The position numbers and the translations under genes are program-made. Shown one piece after another: positions 7,838 to 17,818 of a DNA stretch of 64,000 bases (position 1 is the stretch's first letter; every line of letters begins with the position of its first letter). Below the pieces are notes generated by a model. It saw nothing but the letters and a program-made list of their open reading frames with translations. It was not told the origin of the DNA and searched no databases. This stretch comes from Cytophagales bacterium (GTDB lineage Bacteria; Bacteroidota; Bacteroidia; Cytophagales; Cyclobacteriaceae): NCBI GenBank assembly GCA_025359125.1, contig JANYHI010000063.1, forward strand, positions 1-64,000, given 5' to 3'.

Positions 7838-9376
7838 TTATCCGGCCCAGCCCTCTCTATCTAAACTTCTGTATTGGATTGCCTCCGCTAGGTGCTCAAT
7901 TTTAATTTCTGTGGAGCCAGTTAAATCGGCAATGGTTCGAGACACTTTTAAGATGCGATCATAGGCACGGGCAGATAATCCCAGCCGCTCCATTGCGGTT
8001 TTTAATAAAATTCTTCCGGCATCATTAATCACACAAATTTCTTTCACCATATTAGATGGCATCATGGCATTGCAATAAATATTTTTTTGATCCTTGAATC
8101 TCTCACTTTGTATCATCCTTGCATTAACAACACGTTCACGTATTTCAGCACTCGTTTCATTTTTTCGCAGCGTTGTCATTTGATCAAAACTTACTGGTAC
8201 CACCTCCACATGCAAATCAATCCGATCTAATAGCGGGCCGCTTACTTTGCTTAGGTATCGCTGAACAACGCCAGGCCCACATACGCATTCCTTTTCGGGA
8301 TGATTGTAATATCCGCAAGGACACGGATTCATGCTAGCCACCAACATAAAATTGGCAGGGTACTCAATAGATATTTTTGCACGCGAAATAGTGACGCGTC
8401 TTTCTTCCATGGGCTGCCGCATTACTTCCAACACAGATCTCTTAAATTCAGGTAGCTCATCTAAAAATAAAACGCCATTGTGCGACAAAGAAATTTCTCC
8501 TGGTTGCGGATTTCCACCTCCACCAACCAACGCAACGTCTGAAATTGTGTGGTGTGGGCTTCTAAACGGACGCGTAGTTAGTAACGCTGCTTCTGCTCCT
8601 ACTTTACCTGCTACAGAATGAATCTTGGTTGTCTCTAGTGCTTCATTTAAAGTAAGTGGCGGCAAAATTGAAGGCAATCGTTTTGCTAACATTGTTTTAC
8701 CCGCACCTGGTGGACCAATCATAATAGCGTTATGTCCACCCGCTGCTGCTATTTCTAGCGCTCGTTTAATATTTTCTTGTCCTTGTACATCTTTAAAATC
8801 CGCATCATAACTATTCACTTTGCTCATGAATACTTCGCGTGTGTCAATAACAAGCGGTTCAATATTCATCTTACCTTCAACAAAATTGATGGCTTCTTGC
8901 AAGCTTGCCACACCAATTACATTTAAATTATTTACGATCGCTGCTTCTTTCGCATTGGCCTTCGGCAAAATAAATCCTTTAAAATTTTCCTTGCGGGATT
9001 GAATCGCTATGGGAAGTACACCTTTAATAGGGCGAAGCTCACCATCCAAAGAAAGCTCGCCCATAATAACATACTGTTCTAAAATTATAGTTTGAATTTG
9101 TGCAGAAGCCGAAAGAATGGCTAACGCAATTGGCAAGTCATACGCAGAGCCTTCTTTGCGAATGTCAGCGGGCGCAAGATTAACCACTACTTTATTGCGC
9201 GGCATAAAATAGTTTAACGTTTTAATGGCTGATTCTATGCGGTGTTGACTTTCTTTAATGGCATTATCAGGCAAGCCCGTGAGAAAAAACTTCTGCCCTT
9301 GAGTAACATCTACTTCTACCGTAATGGTTTTGGCATCTACACCATACACGGCACTACCAAATGTTTTAGCAACCAT
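7838..9376 (-). CDS. comM: ComM/YifB-family AAA+ ATPase
   Basis: The protein (512 aa, full family length) has an N-terminal Lon-protease-like ChlI domain and a central Mg-chelatase-type AAA+ module with Walker A GPPGAGKT. It also contains a C-rich NPCPCGYYNHPEKECVCG segment and a C-terminal Mg_chelatase_C domain. ComM is a hexameric helicase that promotes branch migration during integration of incoming DNA in natural transformation; orthologues occur widely, including in species not known to be competent. It lies at the end of a minus-strand run after gmhA, 66 bases away, and may be separately expressed. Confidence 0.95.
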   Translation of the reverse strand: MVAKTFGSAVYGVDAKTITVEVDVTQGQKFFLTGLPDNAIKESQHRIESAIKTLNYFMPRNKVVVNLAPADIRKEGSAYDLPIALAILSASAQIQTIILEQYVIMGELSLDGELRPIKGVLPIAIQSRKENFKGFILPKANAKEAAIVNNLNVIGVASLQEAINFVEGKMNIEPLVIDTREVFMSKVNSYDADFKDVQGQENIKRALEIAAAGGHNAIMIGPPGAGKTMLAKRLPSILPPLTLNEALETTKIHSVAGKVGAEAALLTTRPFRSPHHTISDVALVGGGGNPQPGEISLSHNGVLFLDELPEFKRSVLEVMRQPMEERRVTISRAKISIEYPANFMLVASMNPCPCGYYNHPEKECVCGPGVVQRYLSKVSGPLLDRIDLHVEVVPVSFDQMTTLRKNETSAEIRERVVNARMIQSERFKDQKNIYCNAMMPSNMVKEICVINDAGRILLKTAMERLGLSARAYDRILKVSRTIADLTGSTEIKIEHLAEAIQYRSLDREGWAG

Positions 9377-9442
9377 CGCCTATACTTTAACTCTTAAATC
9401 TATGAAAAATAAGAAAAACAGAGCAGACTAAATAGGATTTGA

Positions 9443-10021
9443 TTAAGCAAGTTGCTTCTCTACAAGCAACATCAAAATATGAATGATTTTGATATGGACT
9501 TCCTGAATGCGATCGGCATAGCCAAAATGAGGAACCCGCAATTCGATATCGGCAAGTGGCGCCAGTTTACCACCATCTTTTCCGGAAAGTATAATCACTT
9601 TCATTCCTTTCTCCTTTGCTGTTTCTGCTGCTCTGATAATATTAGCTGAATTTCCGCTGGTGCTAATTCCTAATAAAACGTCTCCTTTATTTCCCAACGC
9701 TTCTAAATAGCGAGAAAAAACAAATTCATATCCATAATCATTACTCACGCATGAAATATGACTAGGGTCTGAAATACAAATAGCAGGTATAGCTTTGCGT
9801 GGTTCGCGATATTTTCCGGTAAGTTCTTCAGCAAAGTGCATGGCATCACAGTGAGAGCCGCCATTACCACATGAAATTACTTTGCAGCCAGCCTTTAGAG
9901 ATGTTGCCAATAATTCAGCCGCAGCTTCTATGCTTTGGATGTTTTTTTCATCAGTTGTGAATTTAGTAAGAACAGATGCGGCTTGAGAAAACTCAGCCCG
10001 AATAATTTCCTGAAACCCCAT
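9443..10021 (-). CDS. gmhA: Phosphoheptose isomerase
   Basis: This 192-aa SIS-domain protein matches D-sedoheptulose-7-phosphate isomerase, the first enzyme of the ADP-heptose branch for LPS inner core. The sugar-phosphate loop [17 protein letters not shown], the [10 protein letters not shown] loop and the C-terminal His-rich helix (HIKIIHILM) are all present. It acts in the cytoplasm. It starts 3 bases after a small membrane protein gene and follows an MsbA-like exporter, so the cluster may serve LPS assembly. Some relatives are DnaA-associated DiaA proteins; the metal/substrate loop favours GmhA. Confidence 0.88.
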   Translation of the reverse strand: MGFQEIIRAEFSQAASVLTKFTTDEKNIQSIEAAAELLATSLKAGCKVISCGNGGSHCDAMHFAEELTGKYREPRKAIPAICISDPSHISCVSNDYGYEFVFSRYLEALGNKGDVLLGISTSGNSANIIRAAETAKEKGMKVIILSGKDGGKLAPLADIELRVPHFGYADRIQEVHIKIIHILMLLVEKQLA

Positions 10022-10024
10022 GTA

Positions 10025-10312
10025 TTACTTTTTTGCAGCCTCGGTTAGATCGTACACTTTAGCTTTCAAGGTATTATTCTCATGGCGCATTGCCTCCCTA
10101 TCTTTTTCGGCCTGCTTGCTATCACGCCACGTCCATAAAGCTTCAATCACTAGTAAGGCTAATCCAAATAAAGCCACCCATTTAAAGTCACTGATCTTAT
10201 CAAGCAATTTGAATAAAATAGACTGATCTAAATCCATGTACACTGTAAATCCCAGCGCCACTAAATGATAAGCTCCGAAAACAGAAAGGAAGATGAGTCT
10301 ACGTTTATTCAT
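10025..10312 (-). CDS. Small two-TM membrane protein (95 aa)
   Basis: The family is not recognised. Two hydrophobic segments (about residues 8-25 and 43-60) are followed by a charged helix (about 62-95) likely to form a coiled coil: RDSKQAEKDREAMRHENNTLKAKV reads with heptad-like spacing. The protein is probably inner-membrane with the coiled coil in the cytoplasm. It lies between an MsbA-like exporter and gmhA, only 3 bases from the latter. A role in envelope assembly is guessed from this context. Confidence 0.65.
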   Translation of the reverse strand: MNKRRLIFLSVFGAYHLVALGFTVYMDLDQSILFKLLDKISDFKWVALFGLALLVIEALWTWRDSKQAEKDREAMRHENNTLKAKVYDLTEAAKK

Positions 10313-10410
10313 TTAATTTTTATTTAAAGGTTACAAACTTACCCTTTTTCATTTCACGCAAAAGTGAAATAAGCTATGAAACCTTACTTAAAAGTAATAG
10401 AAAATATTGA

Positions 10411-12237
10411 CTAAACTGTTTTTTGAATATCTACAAGCTTTCGATAGAGTCCATTCTGCATACTTAATTGTTCGTGCGAGCCTCTCTCAGCAATTCTTCC
10501 TTCCTGAATAACTATAATTTCATCTGCATGCTGAATGGTACTCAACCTATGTGCGATCACTATCGAAGTCCGATTTTTCATCAAATTAAAAAGTGCTTCT
10601 TGAACTAACTTTTCCGACTCTGAATCGAGGGCAGAAGTGGCTTCGTCTAAAATAAGAATTGATGGATTCTTTAACACTGCTCGCGCAATGCTGAGCCGCT
10701 GCCGCTGGCCGCCCGAAAGCTTTGATCCTCGTTCACCAATTTTTGTTTGATAACCATTTTCGCTTTGCATAATAAACTCATGTGCATTAGCAATCTTAGC
10801 TGCCTGAATAACTTGTTCTTCATTAATATTGGGCATACCAAAAGCAATATTGTTAAAGATGGTGTCATTAAAAAGAATGGACTCTTGCGTAACCACACCA
10901 ATATGTTTACGAACAGAATCCAATTCGTAATCCCTCAAAGAGATTCCATCAATCTTCACCTCCCCTTCAGTAGGATCATAGAACCGAGGCACTAAATCTG
11001 CAAGGGTAGATTTCCCCCCACCGGAAGGGCCGACTAAAGCAATGGTCTTTCCCTTTTCTACTACCAGATCAATATTTCTTAAAACATGATCGGTATCGTA
11101 GGCGAAGCTTACATTTTGAAACTCGATTTTGGATTGGAATGTATTCAAAGTAATTGCACCGACTTTACTTTTAATTAATGGCTGTTGATCGATCAGTGAA
11201 AAAATTCGAGCTGCGGAAGCCGTGCCGCGTTGCAGAGAAGTAATTCCATTAGAGAAATTTTTTGCCGGCTGAATGATCATTGAGAATACAGCTAAAAAAG
11301 TCATGAAGGCTGCAGGCTCTAAACTCGAATCATTACTCAACACCATATTGCCTCCAAAAAATATTATTCCCGAAATAATCAGTACTCCCAAAATTTCAGA
11401 TACTGGAGAAGCCAGTTCATTTTTATAAGCCATCGACTTACTTACTTTTCTGTAGTTAGCACTTTCCTTTTCAATTCTATCAATCACAAAATCGCGCGCA
11501 TTAAAAGCCTTTATCACTCGCATTCCTGTAAATGTTTCATCTAAAATATTTAAGATTCGGCCCAACGACTCTTGGCTTTCCGTTGCTTGTCTTTTTAGGC
11601 GTTTAATAATTTCCGCTAGCACACCACCCGTTAAAGGCAAAACCAACAGCGTAAACAGCGTGAGTTTGGGCGATATGCTGAAGAGAACAAAAAAGTAAAC
11701 CACAATGGTGATGGGTTCTTTTAATACAGCCTTCAAACTATTCATGACTGCACCTTCTACTTCATTCACATCATTGGTAAATCTAGATATCAAATCTCCC
11801 TTGCGTTCGTTGTTAAAATATCCAATATGCAGTTGCGTAACTTTTTTAAAAATTTCCATCCTCATATTCTTCACTAAGTCGACCTTAATTTTTGTGGCCA
11901 TTACCCGCTCTAAATACCGAAAGATGTTAGCCAGAATTACACAGACTAAAATGAGTGCACAAACAAAAAGAAGTGAGTTTACGGAACCATAATTCAAAAC
12001 GATTTTGCCAAAATAGTGATTGAATAATCCTACCACGTAATTAGTAGAAAATTCAAATTCGGGAATAGAAGGAATTTTGGTAACTGTCTTTTGCTTGAAT
12101 AAAACATTGAGCATGGGCATAACCAACACAATGTTGAAAGCTCCAAAAATGATTCCTAATATAGAATAGCCAAAAAAGAATGATAGCCTGCGCGGAAGGC
12201 GATTAGCATAGGAGAGAATTCTAAAAAAAATCTTCAT
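10411..12237 (-). CDS. MsbA-like ABC exporter (fused TMD-NBD)
   Basis: The 608-aa protein has an ABC transporter type 1 membrane domain (six TM segments, about residues 1-330) and a nucleotide-binding domain. The latter shows Walker A GPSGGGKST, Q-loop TQES, signature LSGGQRQRLS, Walker B ILILDEATS and an H-loop AHRLST. This is the MsbA/lipid A flippase or multidrug half-transporter layout; it would work as a homodimer in the inner membrane. The 9-base gap to the upstream outer-membrane protein gene, and gmhA downstream, favour a role in LPS or polysaccharide export, but the substrate is not certain. Confidence 0.9.
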   Translation of the reverse strand: MKIFFRILSYANRLPRRLSFFFGYSILGIIFGAFNIVLVMPMLNVLFKQKTVTKIPSIPEFEFSTNYVVGLFNHYFGKIVLNYGSVNSLLFVCALILVCVILANIFRYLERVMATKIKVDLVKNMRMEIFKKVTQLHIGYFNNERKGDLISRFTNDVNEVEGAVMNSLKAVLKEPITIVVYFFVLFSISPKLTLFTLLVLPLTGGVLAEIIKRLKRQATESQESLGRILNILDETFTGMRVIKAFNARDFVIDRIEKESANYRKVSKSMAYKNELASPVSEILGVLIISGIIFFGGNMVLSNDSSLEPAAFMTFLAVFSMIIQPAKNFSNGITSLQRGTASAARIFSLIDQQPLIKSKVGAITLNTFQSKIEFQNVSFAYDTDHVLRNIDLVVEKGKTIALVGPSGGGKSTLADLVPRFYDPTEGEVKIDGISLRDYELDSVRKHIGVVTQESILFNDTIFNNIAFGMPNINEEQVIQAAKIANAHEFIMQSENGYQTKIGERGSKLSGGQRQRLSIARAVLKNPSILILDEATSALDSESEKLVQEALFNLMKNRTSIVIAHRLSTIQHADEIIVIQEGRIAERGSHEQLSMQNGLYRKLVDIQKTV

Positions 12238-12246
12238 TATAAAGAA

Positions 12247-13950
12247 TTAAAACTCGTAGGTGCGCGATGGAATATTCCATCGCAAGGCAAAAGACGTAAA
12301 CGAAGTATCATTATTGTATTGTGGTAGGTCGCACTCGCTCTTGCGGATGGTTTGTTTTACCTCTACAAAAAAATTATGCTTCAACATATAAGAGGCGGTA
12401 AAATCCATAAATAAAATAGTATTCTTATGGCCTTGCCCAATGGTATTTCCGTACTCGCTCACTCTGGTAATATAGCTTTTGAGAATATCGCCACCAAAAT
12501 TCTGGTTTGCTCCATCTCTCCCTGCGGTGGCGTAAAAAGTTTTTGCGATCAGATTTAGTTTCGGTATTGGCTGATACCTAACGATAGCAACTACTTCAGA
12601 AAAATTGGCACCTAATGGATGCGCAAGTGGTTGACTATAATTACTGTAACTACTAGAAGTATTATGAGAATATGTAAAAGGTCTTGCGAAATTATATTCT
12701 AATTGAAGATCGAGATTTGAGATGCCGGCTACATCAATATACTTCAACCCCACTTGGGCTGCATATTTATTTCCCCACCAGCCTTTGCCTGCTCTCAGTT
12801 CTGAGAATACAAATTCATCTAATAAAATCTGTCCATATAAAGAAACTCTTTTTACTGCATTCCATTTAAAATCTAACCCCACCAGAGCATTATCGCTACT
12901 TCCATTTTGTTGCTCAATCGGGCGCAAGAAAATAACCGGATTCAAATAGCTTAACTCAAACGAATTTCCATTAACAGAATCTTTAGGTGAGAAAACGATA
13001 GATTCAAAAAATCCCAAATTAAATTTCTTTCCAATATTTATACTGGCATGATGGAAGGCCATAAAGCGATCGGGATATCGTTGATAAGATTTTACGTTCG
13101 CTTTTAATAACGATAGTGGATCATTAGCCGTAAGCCTATTCAACTGAAACAAATAATTGATCTTCCAGATTTTAGCATTGGCGCGCAAGAAAAGATTAGG
13201 AGGTGAATAATCAGAAAAAACCAGAGACCTGTACCCGTTACCAATAAAAGTGCGATCATGCCCAAATTGAAAGTTGATGTGCTTGCTAAGTTTAAAATCA
13301 ATGTAGGCTCTTGCCTGAAAAAAATCTACACCAGAAGTTTTAAACGTTTTCCAAAAACCCTCATGTGGCACCACGCCATATTGCGAAATACCTTGCTCTA
13401 CATAAGATGGCAAAATCATTTGGTTGTCGGTGAGATAAGTGTAGAAGCCAATCTTTTTATCAATCATTCCGCGTATCTCTACGCCTCTGGTATTAATAGT
13501 TGCCAGTTCATTGGTGCGAGAATCTTTGCCAATACCTACATATAAAACAGGGCTTACGTGAAGATCGAAATCTGGCCTATCCACGCAAGCGAAATCGGAT
13601 TTCTTTCGGTATATATTTTCTTTATAAATTTTTCTTAAGAAAGGCTTTTTGCTTGTGCTCGTCTCTGCTTTGCTCCACTCCCAATTATCATTTTGAAAAT
13701 ATTCGTAATTGAATTGATCGGCTCGAGAGGTAAAAACCTGCTCTTTTCTAAGAGAATCTAAAAAGGCGACAATGGCGTCTCTTTTTGCGGGTTTAACAGT
13801 AGTAAACCATTCGGGGGAAATGCGGCCGGCTTTAATCTCGTAGCGGGTAAGCCAGTGGTAATAATCCTCATTAAGCGTAGCATTGGTGCTTTGTGAAAAA
13901 CCTAAATAAGGTATTACGATAAGTAGAATCGCTGAAAACCATTTTTTCAT
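12247..13950 (-). CDS. Wzi/RemB-like outer-membrane beta-barrel protein
   Basis: A signal peptide is clear (MKKWFSAILLIVIPYLGFSQ), and the rest has alternating strands rich in aromatic residues and ends in an aromatic residue (TYEF), as in outer-membrane barrels. The region ISQYGVVPHEGFWKTF followed by FGHDRTFIGNGYRSL resembles the capsule-assembly Wzi fold and the Bacteroidota protein RemB, a gliding-associated surface protein. Length (567 aa) fits both. It starts the minus-strand unit whose next gene is an MsbA-like exporter, which suits a surface-polysaccharide role. Assignment between Wzi and RemB is uncertain. Confidence 0.65.
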   Translation of the reverse strand: MKKWFSAILLIVIPYLGFSQSTNATLNEDYYHWLTRYEIKAGRISPEWFTTVKPAKRDAIVAFLDSLRKEQVFTSRADQFNYEYFQNDNWEWSKAETSTSKKPFLRKIYKENIYRKKSDFACVDRPDFDLHVSPVLYVGIGKDSRTNELATINTRGVEIRGMIDKKIGFYTYLTDNQMILPSYVEQGISQYGVVPHEGFWKTFKTSGVDFFQARAYIDFKLSKHINFQFGHDRTFIGNGYRSLVFSDYSPPNLFLRANAKIWKINYLFQLNRLTANDPLSLLKANVKSYQRYPDRFMAFHHASINIGKKFNLGFFESIVFSPKDSVNGNSFELSYLNPVIFLRPIEQQNGSSDNALVGLDFKWNAVKRVSLYGQILLDEFVFSELRAGKGWWGNKYAAQVGLKYIDVAGISNLDLQLEYNFARPFTYSHNTSSSYSNYSQPLAHPLGANFSEVVAIVRYQPIPKLNLIAKTFYATAGRDGANQNFGGDILKSYITRVSEYGNTIGQGHKNTILFMDFTASYMLKHNFFVEVKQTIRKSECDLPQYNNDTSFTSFALRWNIPSRTYEF

Positions 13951-14020
13951 ATCAGAACCCTTGTTTTATATCACAAAATCAGGGCAAATTACCTGTTTTA
14001 AACAAATTCCAAATCACCCC

Positions 14021-14050
14021 TTGCAAATCGCGCGCAGATCTCTATTTTTG
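14021..14050 (+). promoter_or_regulatory. Bacteroidota sigma-A promoter for rpmE2
   Basis: TTG at 14021-14023 and TATTTTTG at 14043-14050 are separated by 19 bases and match the Bacteroidota consensus (-33 TTG, -7 TAnnTTTG) fully. Transcription should begin near 14057, giving a leader of about 47 bases before the L31 start. Confidence 0.75.
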
Positions 14051-14068
14051 CAGTCCCTTAAGAAAAAA

Positions 14069-14083
14069 AGCCCTTGTTGGGCT
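14069..14083 (+). promoter_or_regulatory. Leader hairpin of the L31 mRNA
   Basis: AGCCC (14069-14073) and GGGCT (14079-14083) form a small stem with loop TTGTT in the predicted rpmE2 leader, 20 bases before the start codon. Ribosomal protein leaders are often autoregulatory; here that is only a suggestion from position. Confidence 0.35.
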
Positions 14084-14103
14084 AACAATTAAAAGAGAAA
14101 AAA

Positions 14104-14361
14104 ATGAAAAAAAGCATTCACCCAGAATATAAAGATGTAATTTTTTGGGATACATCTAGCGATGTGAAATTTTTATCACGTTCAACCTCCATTCCAAAAG
14201 AAACCATTAAGTGGACAGATGGAAAAGATTATCCTGTAATAAAAGTAGAGGTTAGTTCTGCATCGCACCCATTCTTCACCGGCAAGAAGATGTTTGTAGA
14301 TACTGCGGGTCGTGTTGAGAAATTCCAGAAGAAATACGGTAAGAAAGAAGCAGCACAATAA
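14104..14361 (+). CDS. rpmE2: 50S ribosomal protein L31 type B
   Basis: The 85-aa protein is the type B form of L31: [19 protein letters not shown] at the N-terminus and [21 protein letters not shown] in the second half. There is no zinc-binding Cys set, which separates it from type A L31. It binds the large ribosomal subunit near the central protuberance. It forms a single-gene unit with a consensus promoter 60 bases upstream and a strong terminator 20 bases downstream. Type B L31 is often the zinc-sparing paralogue, but in this phylum it is commonly the main form. Confidence 0.97.
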   Translation: MKKSIHPEYKDVIFWDTSSDVKFLSRSTSIPKETIKWTDGKDYPVIKVEVSSASHPFFTGKKMFVDTAGRVEKFQKKYGKKEAAQ

Positions 14362-14384
14362 TAGCATTGATAGCCATATAAAAG

Positions 14385-14405
14385 AGCCCCGAACAGGGGC
14401 TTTTT
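14385..14405 (+). terminator. Rho-independent terminator after rpmE2
   Basis: AGCCCC (14385-14390) and GGGGCT (14396-14401) pair around GAACA and are followed by TTTTTATTTT. Confidence 0.85.
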
Positions 14406-14454
14406 ATTTTGGTAAAACCGTGGTTTGGCGATTACTTCAATCTAATTTAGCAAC

Positions 14455-15645
14455 ATGAACCTAATCCTATTCGACCATCCAACCATTCGTCAAAACCTAC
14501 TACCCTTTACTTTTACAAGACCCGTAGCAGCTATACGAACCGGAATTTTAACGATTGCCGGAAAATGGGAGAAGCAACTGAATACTAAGGCTTCCTATTC
14601 AACAGAAGGGTACTTATCAAAAAAATTTACGACCACAATTACCGAAGATAATTTTTGGATCAACGGAGCTGTTTGCCCAAATGCTGGGTTAATAAATTTG
14701 ATTCATCAGTTAAACGTGGGTGATGCTATCGTAAAAAACTCAATGATACTCGCTGTTCGCACGCCCGATGATGAAGTGCCTGAAGTAATTCTTGGAAAAA
14801 TAATTGAATTTAAATCTGACATAACCCTGATCGATCAGGTGTGGAAAATTTTTCAATTCAATGGTGCACAAATCAGAAGTGATTTTCAATTGCTTACTAA
14901 CGGAAGAAAATCAGCAGGCATAAAAGATAAATTCACTCACGCTTACGCGGAAGAAAATATTTTTATAGAGTCGGGAGTAAAAATTCAGTCAGCTATTCTT
15001 AATGCTGAAAATGGACCGATCTATATTGGCAAAGATGCAGAAATACAAGAGGGCGCTATGATACGTGGTCCATTTGCATTGGGCGAAAATTCCGTCATCA
15101 ATATGGGAGCCAAAATGAAAGGCGATGTTTCCATTGGACCTGGCTGTAAGGTGGGTGGCGAAGTAAGCACTTCTGTTTTTTTTGGATATAGCAATAAAGC
15201 ACACGATGGATTCTTAGGTTGCTCGGTGGTGGGAGAGTGGTGTAACTTTGGAGCAGATAGCAACACATCAAACCTCAAGAACAATTACGAAAACGTAAAA
15301 ATCTGGAATTACCCCAAAGGTGGATTTGTAGATACTGGTTTAATGTTTTGCGGATTGATGATGGCTGATCAAACCCGGTGCGGCATCAACACTATGTTTA
15401 ACACTGGAACGGTTACAGGTGTAAGTTCAAATATTTTTGGAGATGGATTTCCGCGCAACTTTATTCCTTCTTTTGCTTGGGGAGGTGCATCGGGCTTCGG
15501 CACGTATCAATTTGAAAAAGCGATGGATACTGCTGCCAAAGCCATGGAGAGAAGATCGCTCAAACTTTCTGAAGTAGACAGAGACATTTATAAAACTATA
15601 TTTGAAATGTGCACCCGAGAAAGAGTTTGGGAGAAAATTAAATAA
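14455..15645 (+). CDS. Alternate GlmU-like sugar nucleotidyltransferase/acyltransferase
   Basis: The N-terminal part (MNLILFDHPTIRQNLLPFTFTRPVAAIRTGI) is the divergent nucleotidyltransferase start seen in the Bacteroidota-specific alternate GlmU family. The C-terminal half is a left-handed beta-helix with hexapeptide repeats (GPIYIGKDAEIQEGAMIRGP, then GDVSIGPGC). Family knowledge predicts UDP-GlcNAc synthesis from glucosamine-1-phosphate, feeding peptidoglycan and LPS. The N-terminal domain lacks the canonical LAAGxGTRM loop of classical GlmU, which is normal for this family. It is 396 aa and stands alone between the L31 terminator and holB. Confidence 0.85.
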   Translation: MNLILFDHPTIRQNLLPFTFTRPVAAIRTGILTIAGKWEKQLNTKASYSTEGYLSKKFTTTITEDNFWINGAVCPNAGLINLIHQLNVGDAIVKNSMILAVRTPDDEVPEVILGKIIEFKSDITLIDQVWKIFQFNGAQIRSDFQLLTNGRKSAGIKDKFTHAYAEENIFIESGVKIQSAILNAENGPIYIGKDAEIQEGAMIRGPFALGENSVINMGAKMKGDVSIGPGCKVGGEVSTSVFFGYSNKAHDGFLGCSVVGEWCNFGADSNTSNLKNNYENVKIWNYPKGGFVDTGLMFCGLMMADQTRCGINTMFNTGTVTGVSSNIFGDGFPRNFIPSFAWGGASGFGTYQFEKAMDTAAKAMERRSLKLSEVDRDIYKTIFEMCTRERVWEKIK

Positions 15646-15772
15646 TTTGAGGATTTGAAAATTTCTAAGCTATTAAAATTAACGTTGCTGCAGGCTCTGT
15701 ATGCCCATTCATTGGCCACACGCTTCTCACCAGCAATTCAATTTTCAAATTAACTAATCAACTACTTGATTT

Positions 15773-16894
15773 ATGAAATTCTTCACCATACCCGGGCTAT
15801 CTGAGTTAAAATCAAAGCTGATTGCCGCGGTGCAATCCAACCACATTGCCCACGCTCAACTTTTTGCTGGTAAACCCGGATCACTTAATTTATCATTGGC
15901 ACTTGCCTATGCAAATTTTTTACACTGTCAGAATAAAGGAGAAACAGAAGCTTGTGGCACTTGCCCTGCATGTAGCAAAAGTCTAAAATACATTCATCCA
16001 GATACGAGTTTTGTTTTTCCGCTTGGTAATATTAAAGCAGATAAAGATGAAGATCGTTTTAAGGCAGACATCCTTAAAACCTGGAGGGCCTTTTTAGTAG
16101 AACAACCTTTCGGTGATTTGAGTGATTGGATCAGCTACTATGGCGGAGAAGACAAACTAGCACTTATCTCGCGAGAAGAGAGTAGAGAGATCATTAAAAC
16201 GCTTTCGCTAAAACCATTTGAAAGTCCGTTTAAAGTAATGATCATTTGGCAGCCTGAACTGATGCATCCATCCGCGGCCAACGGTATTCTAAAAATTTTG
16301 GAAGAGCCACCTGCCAACACTTTTTTTATTCTGGTAACAAATGCGGTAGAAAGATTATTGCCAACCATTCTATCGCGAACGCAGATAGTACAAATTCCGC
16401 TTTTGGCAGACGAAGAGATTGATAATTATCTTACCACTAAAGGAGTGCCGGAAAATCGTAAAAATGAAATTATCTCGTTGGCAGATGGAAATTTAAATTT
16501 AGCCATTAAATTAATCGATTCGGAAGAAGATCATTATCAAGATCGCTTTTCAAATTGGATGCGTACGAATTTTAAAAAGGACTATGGCAAGATGGTAGGA
16601 TTGGCGGAAGAATTTCATGAGTTAGACAAACTAGATCAGCGAAATTTTTTACAGTATAGTCTTGGTATGATTCGTGAGACAGTGCTTCAATTTTCCGGAG
16701 CATCTGCCATCAGCCGGGTGAAGGGGAGCGAGGTAAAATTTATTCAAGATTTTAGTAGATTTTTAAATGTACTAAAAGCGGAAAAAATAAATGAACTCAT
16801 CTCGGAAGCATCTTATCATTTAGAAAGAAATGGAAGCCCGAAAATGATTTTTCTGGACTTATCTCTTCAGGTAGCCAAACAATTAAATCCATAG
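15773..16894 (+). CDS. holB: DNA polymerase III delta' subunit
   Basis: The 373-aa protein has the clamp-loader fold: an N-terminal segment HAQLFAGKPGSLNLSLALAYA, a four-Cys zinc module (HC near residue 52, then CGTCPAC), the NGILKILEEPPANTFFILVT region and the SRTQIVQIPLL sensor segment. The phosphate loop lacks the GKT lysine-threonine pair, so it should not bind ATP. That points to delta' rather than the ATPase subunit DnaX. It works in the cytoplasm to load the sliding clamp. The downstream lipoprotein gene starts 48 bases later and may be co-transcribed. Confidence 0.9.
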   Translation: MKFFTIPGLSELKSKLIAAVQSNHIAHAQLFAGKPGSLNLSLALAYANFLHCQNKGETEACGTCPACSKSLKYIHPDTSFVFPLGNIKADKDEDRFKADILKTWRAFLVEQPFGDLSDWISYYGGEDKLALISREESREIIKTLSLKPFESPFKVMIIWQPELMHPSAANGILKILEEPPANTFFILVTNAVERLLPTILSRTQIVQIPLLADEEIDNYLTTKGVPENRKNEIISLADGNLNLAIKLIDSEEDHYQDRFSNWMRTNFKKDYGKMVGLAEEFHELDKLDQRNFLQYSLGMIRETVLQFSGASAISRVKGSEVKFIQDFSRFLNVLKAEKINELISEASYHLERNGSPKMIFLDLSLQVAKQLNP

Positions 16895-16942
16895 CGTAAT
16901 TTTAAATTATTTTACAAACAAATTAAATTTCTTTAATCTATT

Positions 16943-17818
16943 ATGAATAAATCAGTCATCATCATTTTAGTTTTTGTCTTAACGTTAGTTACCGGTTGTG
17001 CGCAAAAAACAGATTATGTTGTCACTATTAAAACCAATCAAGGCGAGATGGTTGCGATCTTATATGACGAAACACCCAAGCACAAAGCGAATTTTATCAA
17101 ACTTGCGAAAGAGTATTACTTTGATAGCTTACTTTTTCACCGGGTGATTGCTGGTTTCATGATTCAAGGAGGAGATCCCAATTCTAAAAAAATAAAAGCA
17201 GGTGACCAATTGGGTAACGGTGGCCCTGGTTACACAGTTGATGCTGAATTTAATCCTCAATTCTTTCACGAAAAAGGTGCACTATCTGCTGCCCGGCTAG
17301 GCGATCAACAAAATCCTACCAAAGCCAGTAGTGGAAGTCAATTTTATATTGTGCAAGGCACCATAGTTCCGCAAGCCAACATGGACGATTTAAAAATTGA
17401 TCAACTACAATTGAACATGGGCTTTCGCCAGATCATGCAAAACCCTGCCAACAAACCGCTGATCGATTCATTGAATCAGGTTTACCTAGCTGGAGATATG
17501 GAAGTTTACAAAAGAAAAATATTTGATTTGGTGCCACGCATCGAAAAAGAAACAGGAATGAAAATAACCAAATTTGTTTCGGCCGATAAAATAAAAGCTT
17601 ACACCACTGTGGGTGGAGCGCCACACTTAGATGGTGAGTACACGGTGTTTGGCAAAGTGATTAAAGGATTAGAAGTGATTGATAAAATTGCTGCTGTACA
17701 AAAAGATGGAGGCGACAGACCGATAGAAGATATTCGCATGTTTGTTACAGTAGAAGAAATGAGCAAGAAGAAGATTACAAAGTTGTATGGATATCAATAT
17801 CCCGAAGTAAAAAAATGA
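16943..17818 (+). CDS. Cyclophilin-type peptidyl-prolyl isomerase lipoprotein
   Basis: A lipoprotein signal ends in a lipobox (LVTGC at residues 15-19). The cyclophilin core is present: FHRVIAGFMIQGGDPN, GPGYTVDAEFN, GSQFYIVQG and, much later, GEYTVFGKVIKGLEVIDKI. About 90 residues (roughly 140-230) are inserted between the FYIVQG strand and the final block, longer than in minimal cyclophilins but familiar in Bacteroidota periplasmic forms. It should fold secreted proteins in the periplasm. Its stop overlaps the next gene's start by 4 bases. Confidence 0.9.
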   Translation: MNKSVIIILVFVLTLVTGCAQKTDYVVTIKTNQGEMVAILYDETPKHKANFIKLAKEYYFDSLLFHRVIAGFMIQGGDPNSKKIKAGDQLGNGGPGYTVDAEFNPQFFHEKGALSAARLGDQQNPTKASSGSQFYIVQGTIVPQANMDDLKIDQLQLNMGFRQIMQNPANKPLIDSLNQVYLAGDMEVYKRKIFDLVPRIEKETGMKITKFVSADKIKAYTTVGGAPHLDGEYTVFGKVIKGLEVIDKIAAVQKDGGDRPIEDIRMFVTVEEMSKKKITKLYGYQYPEVKK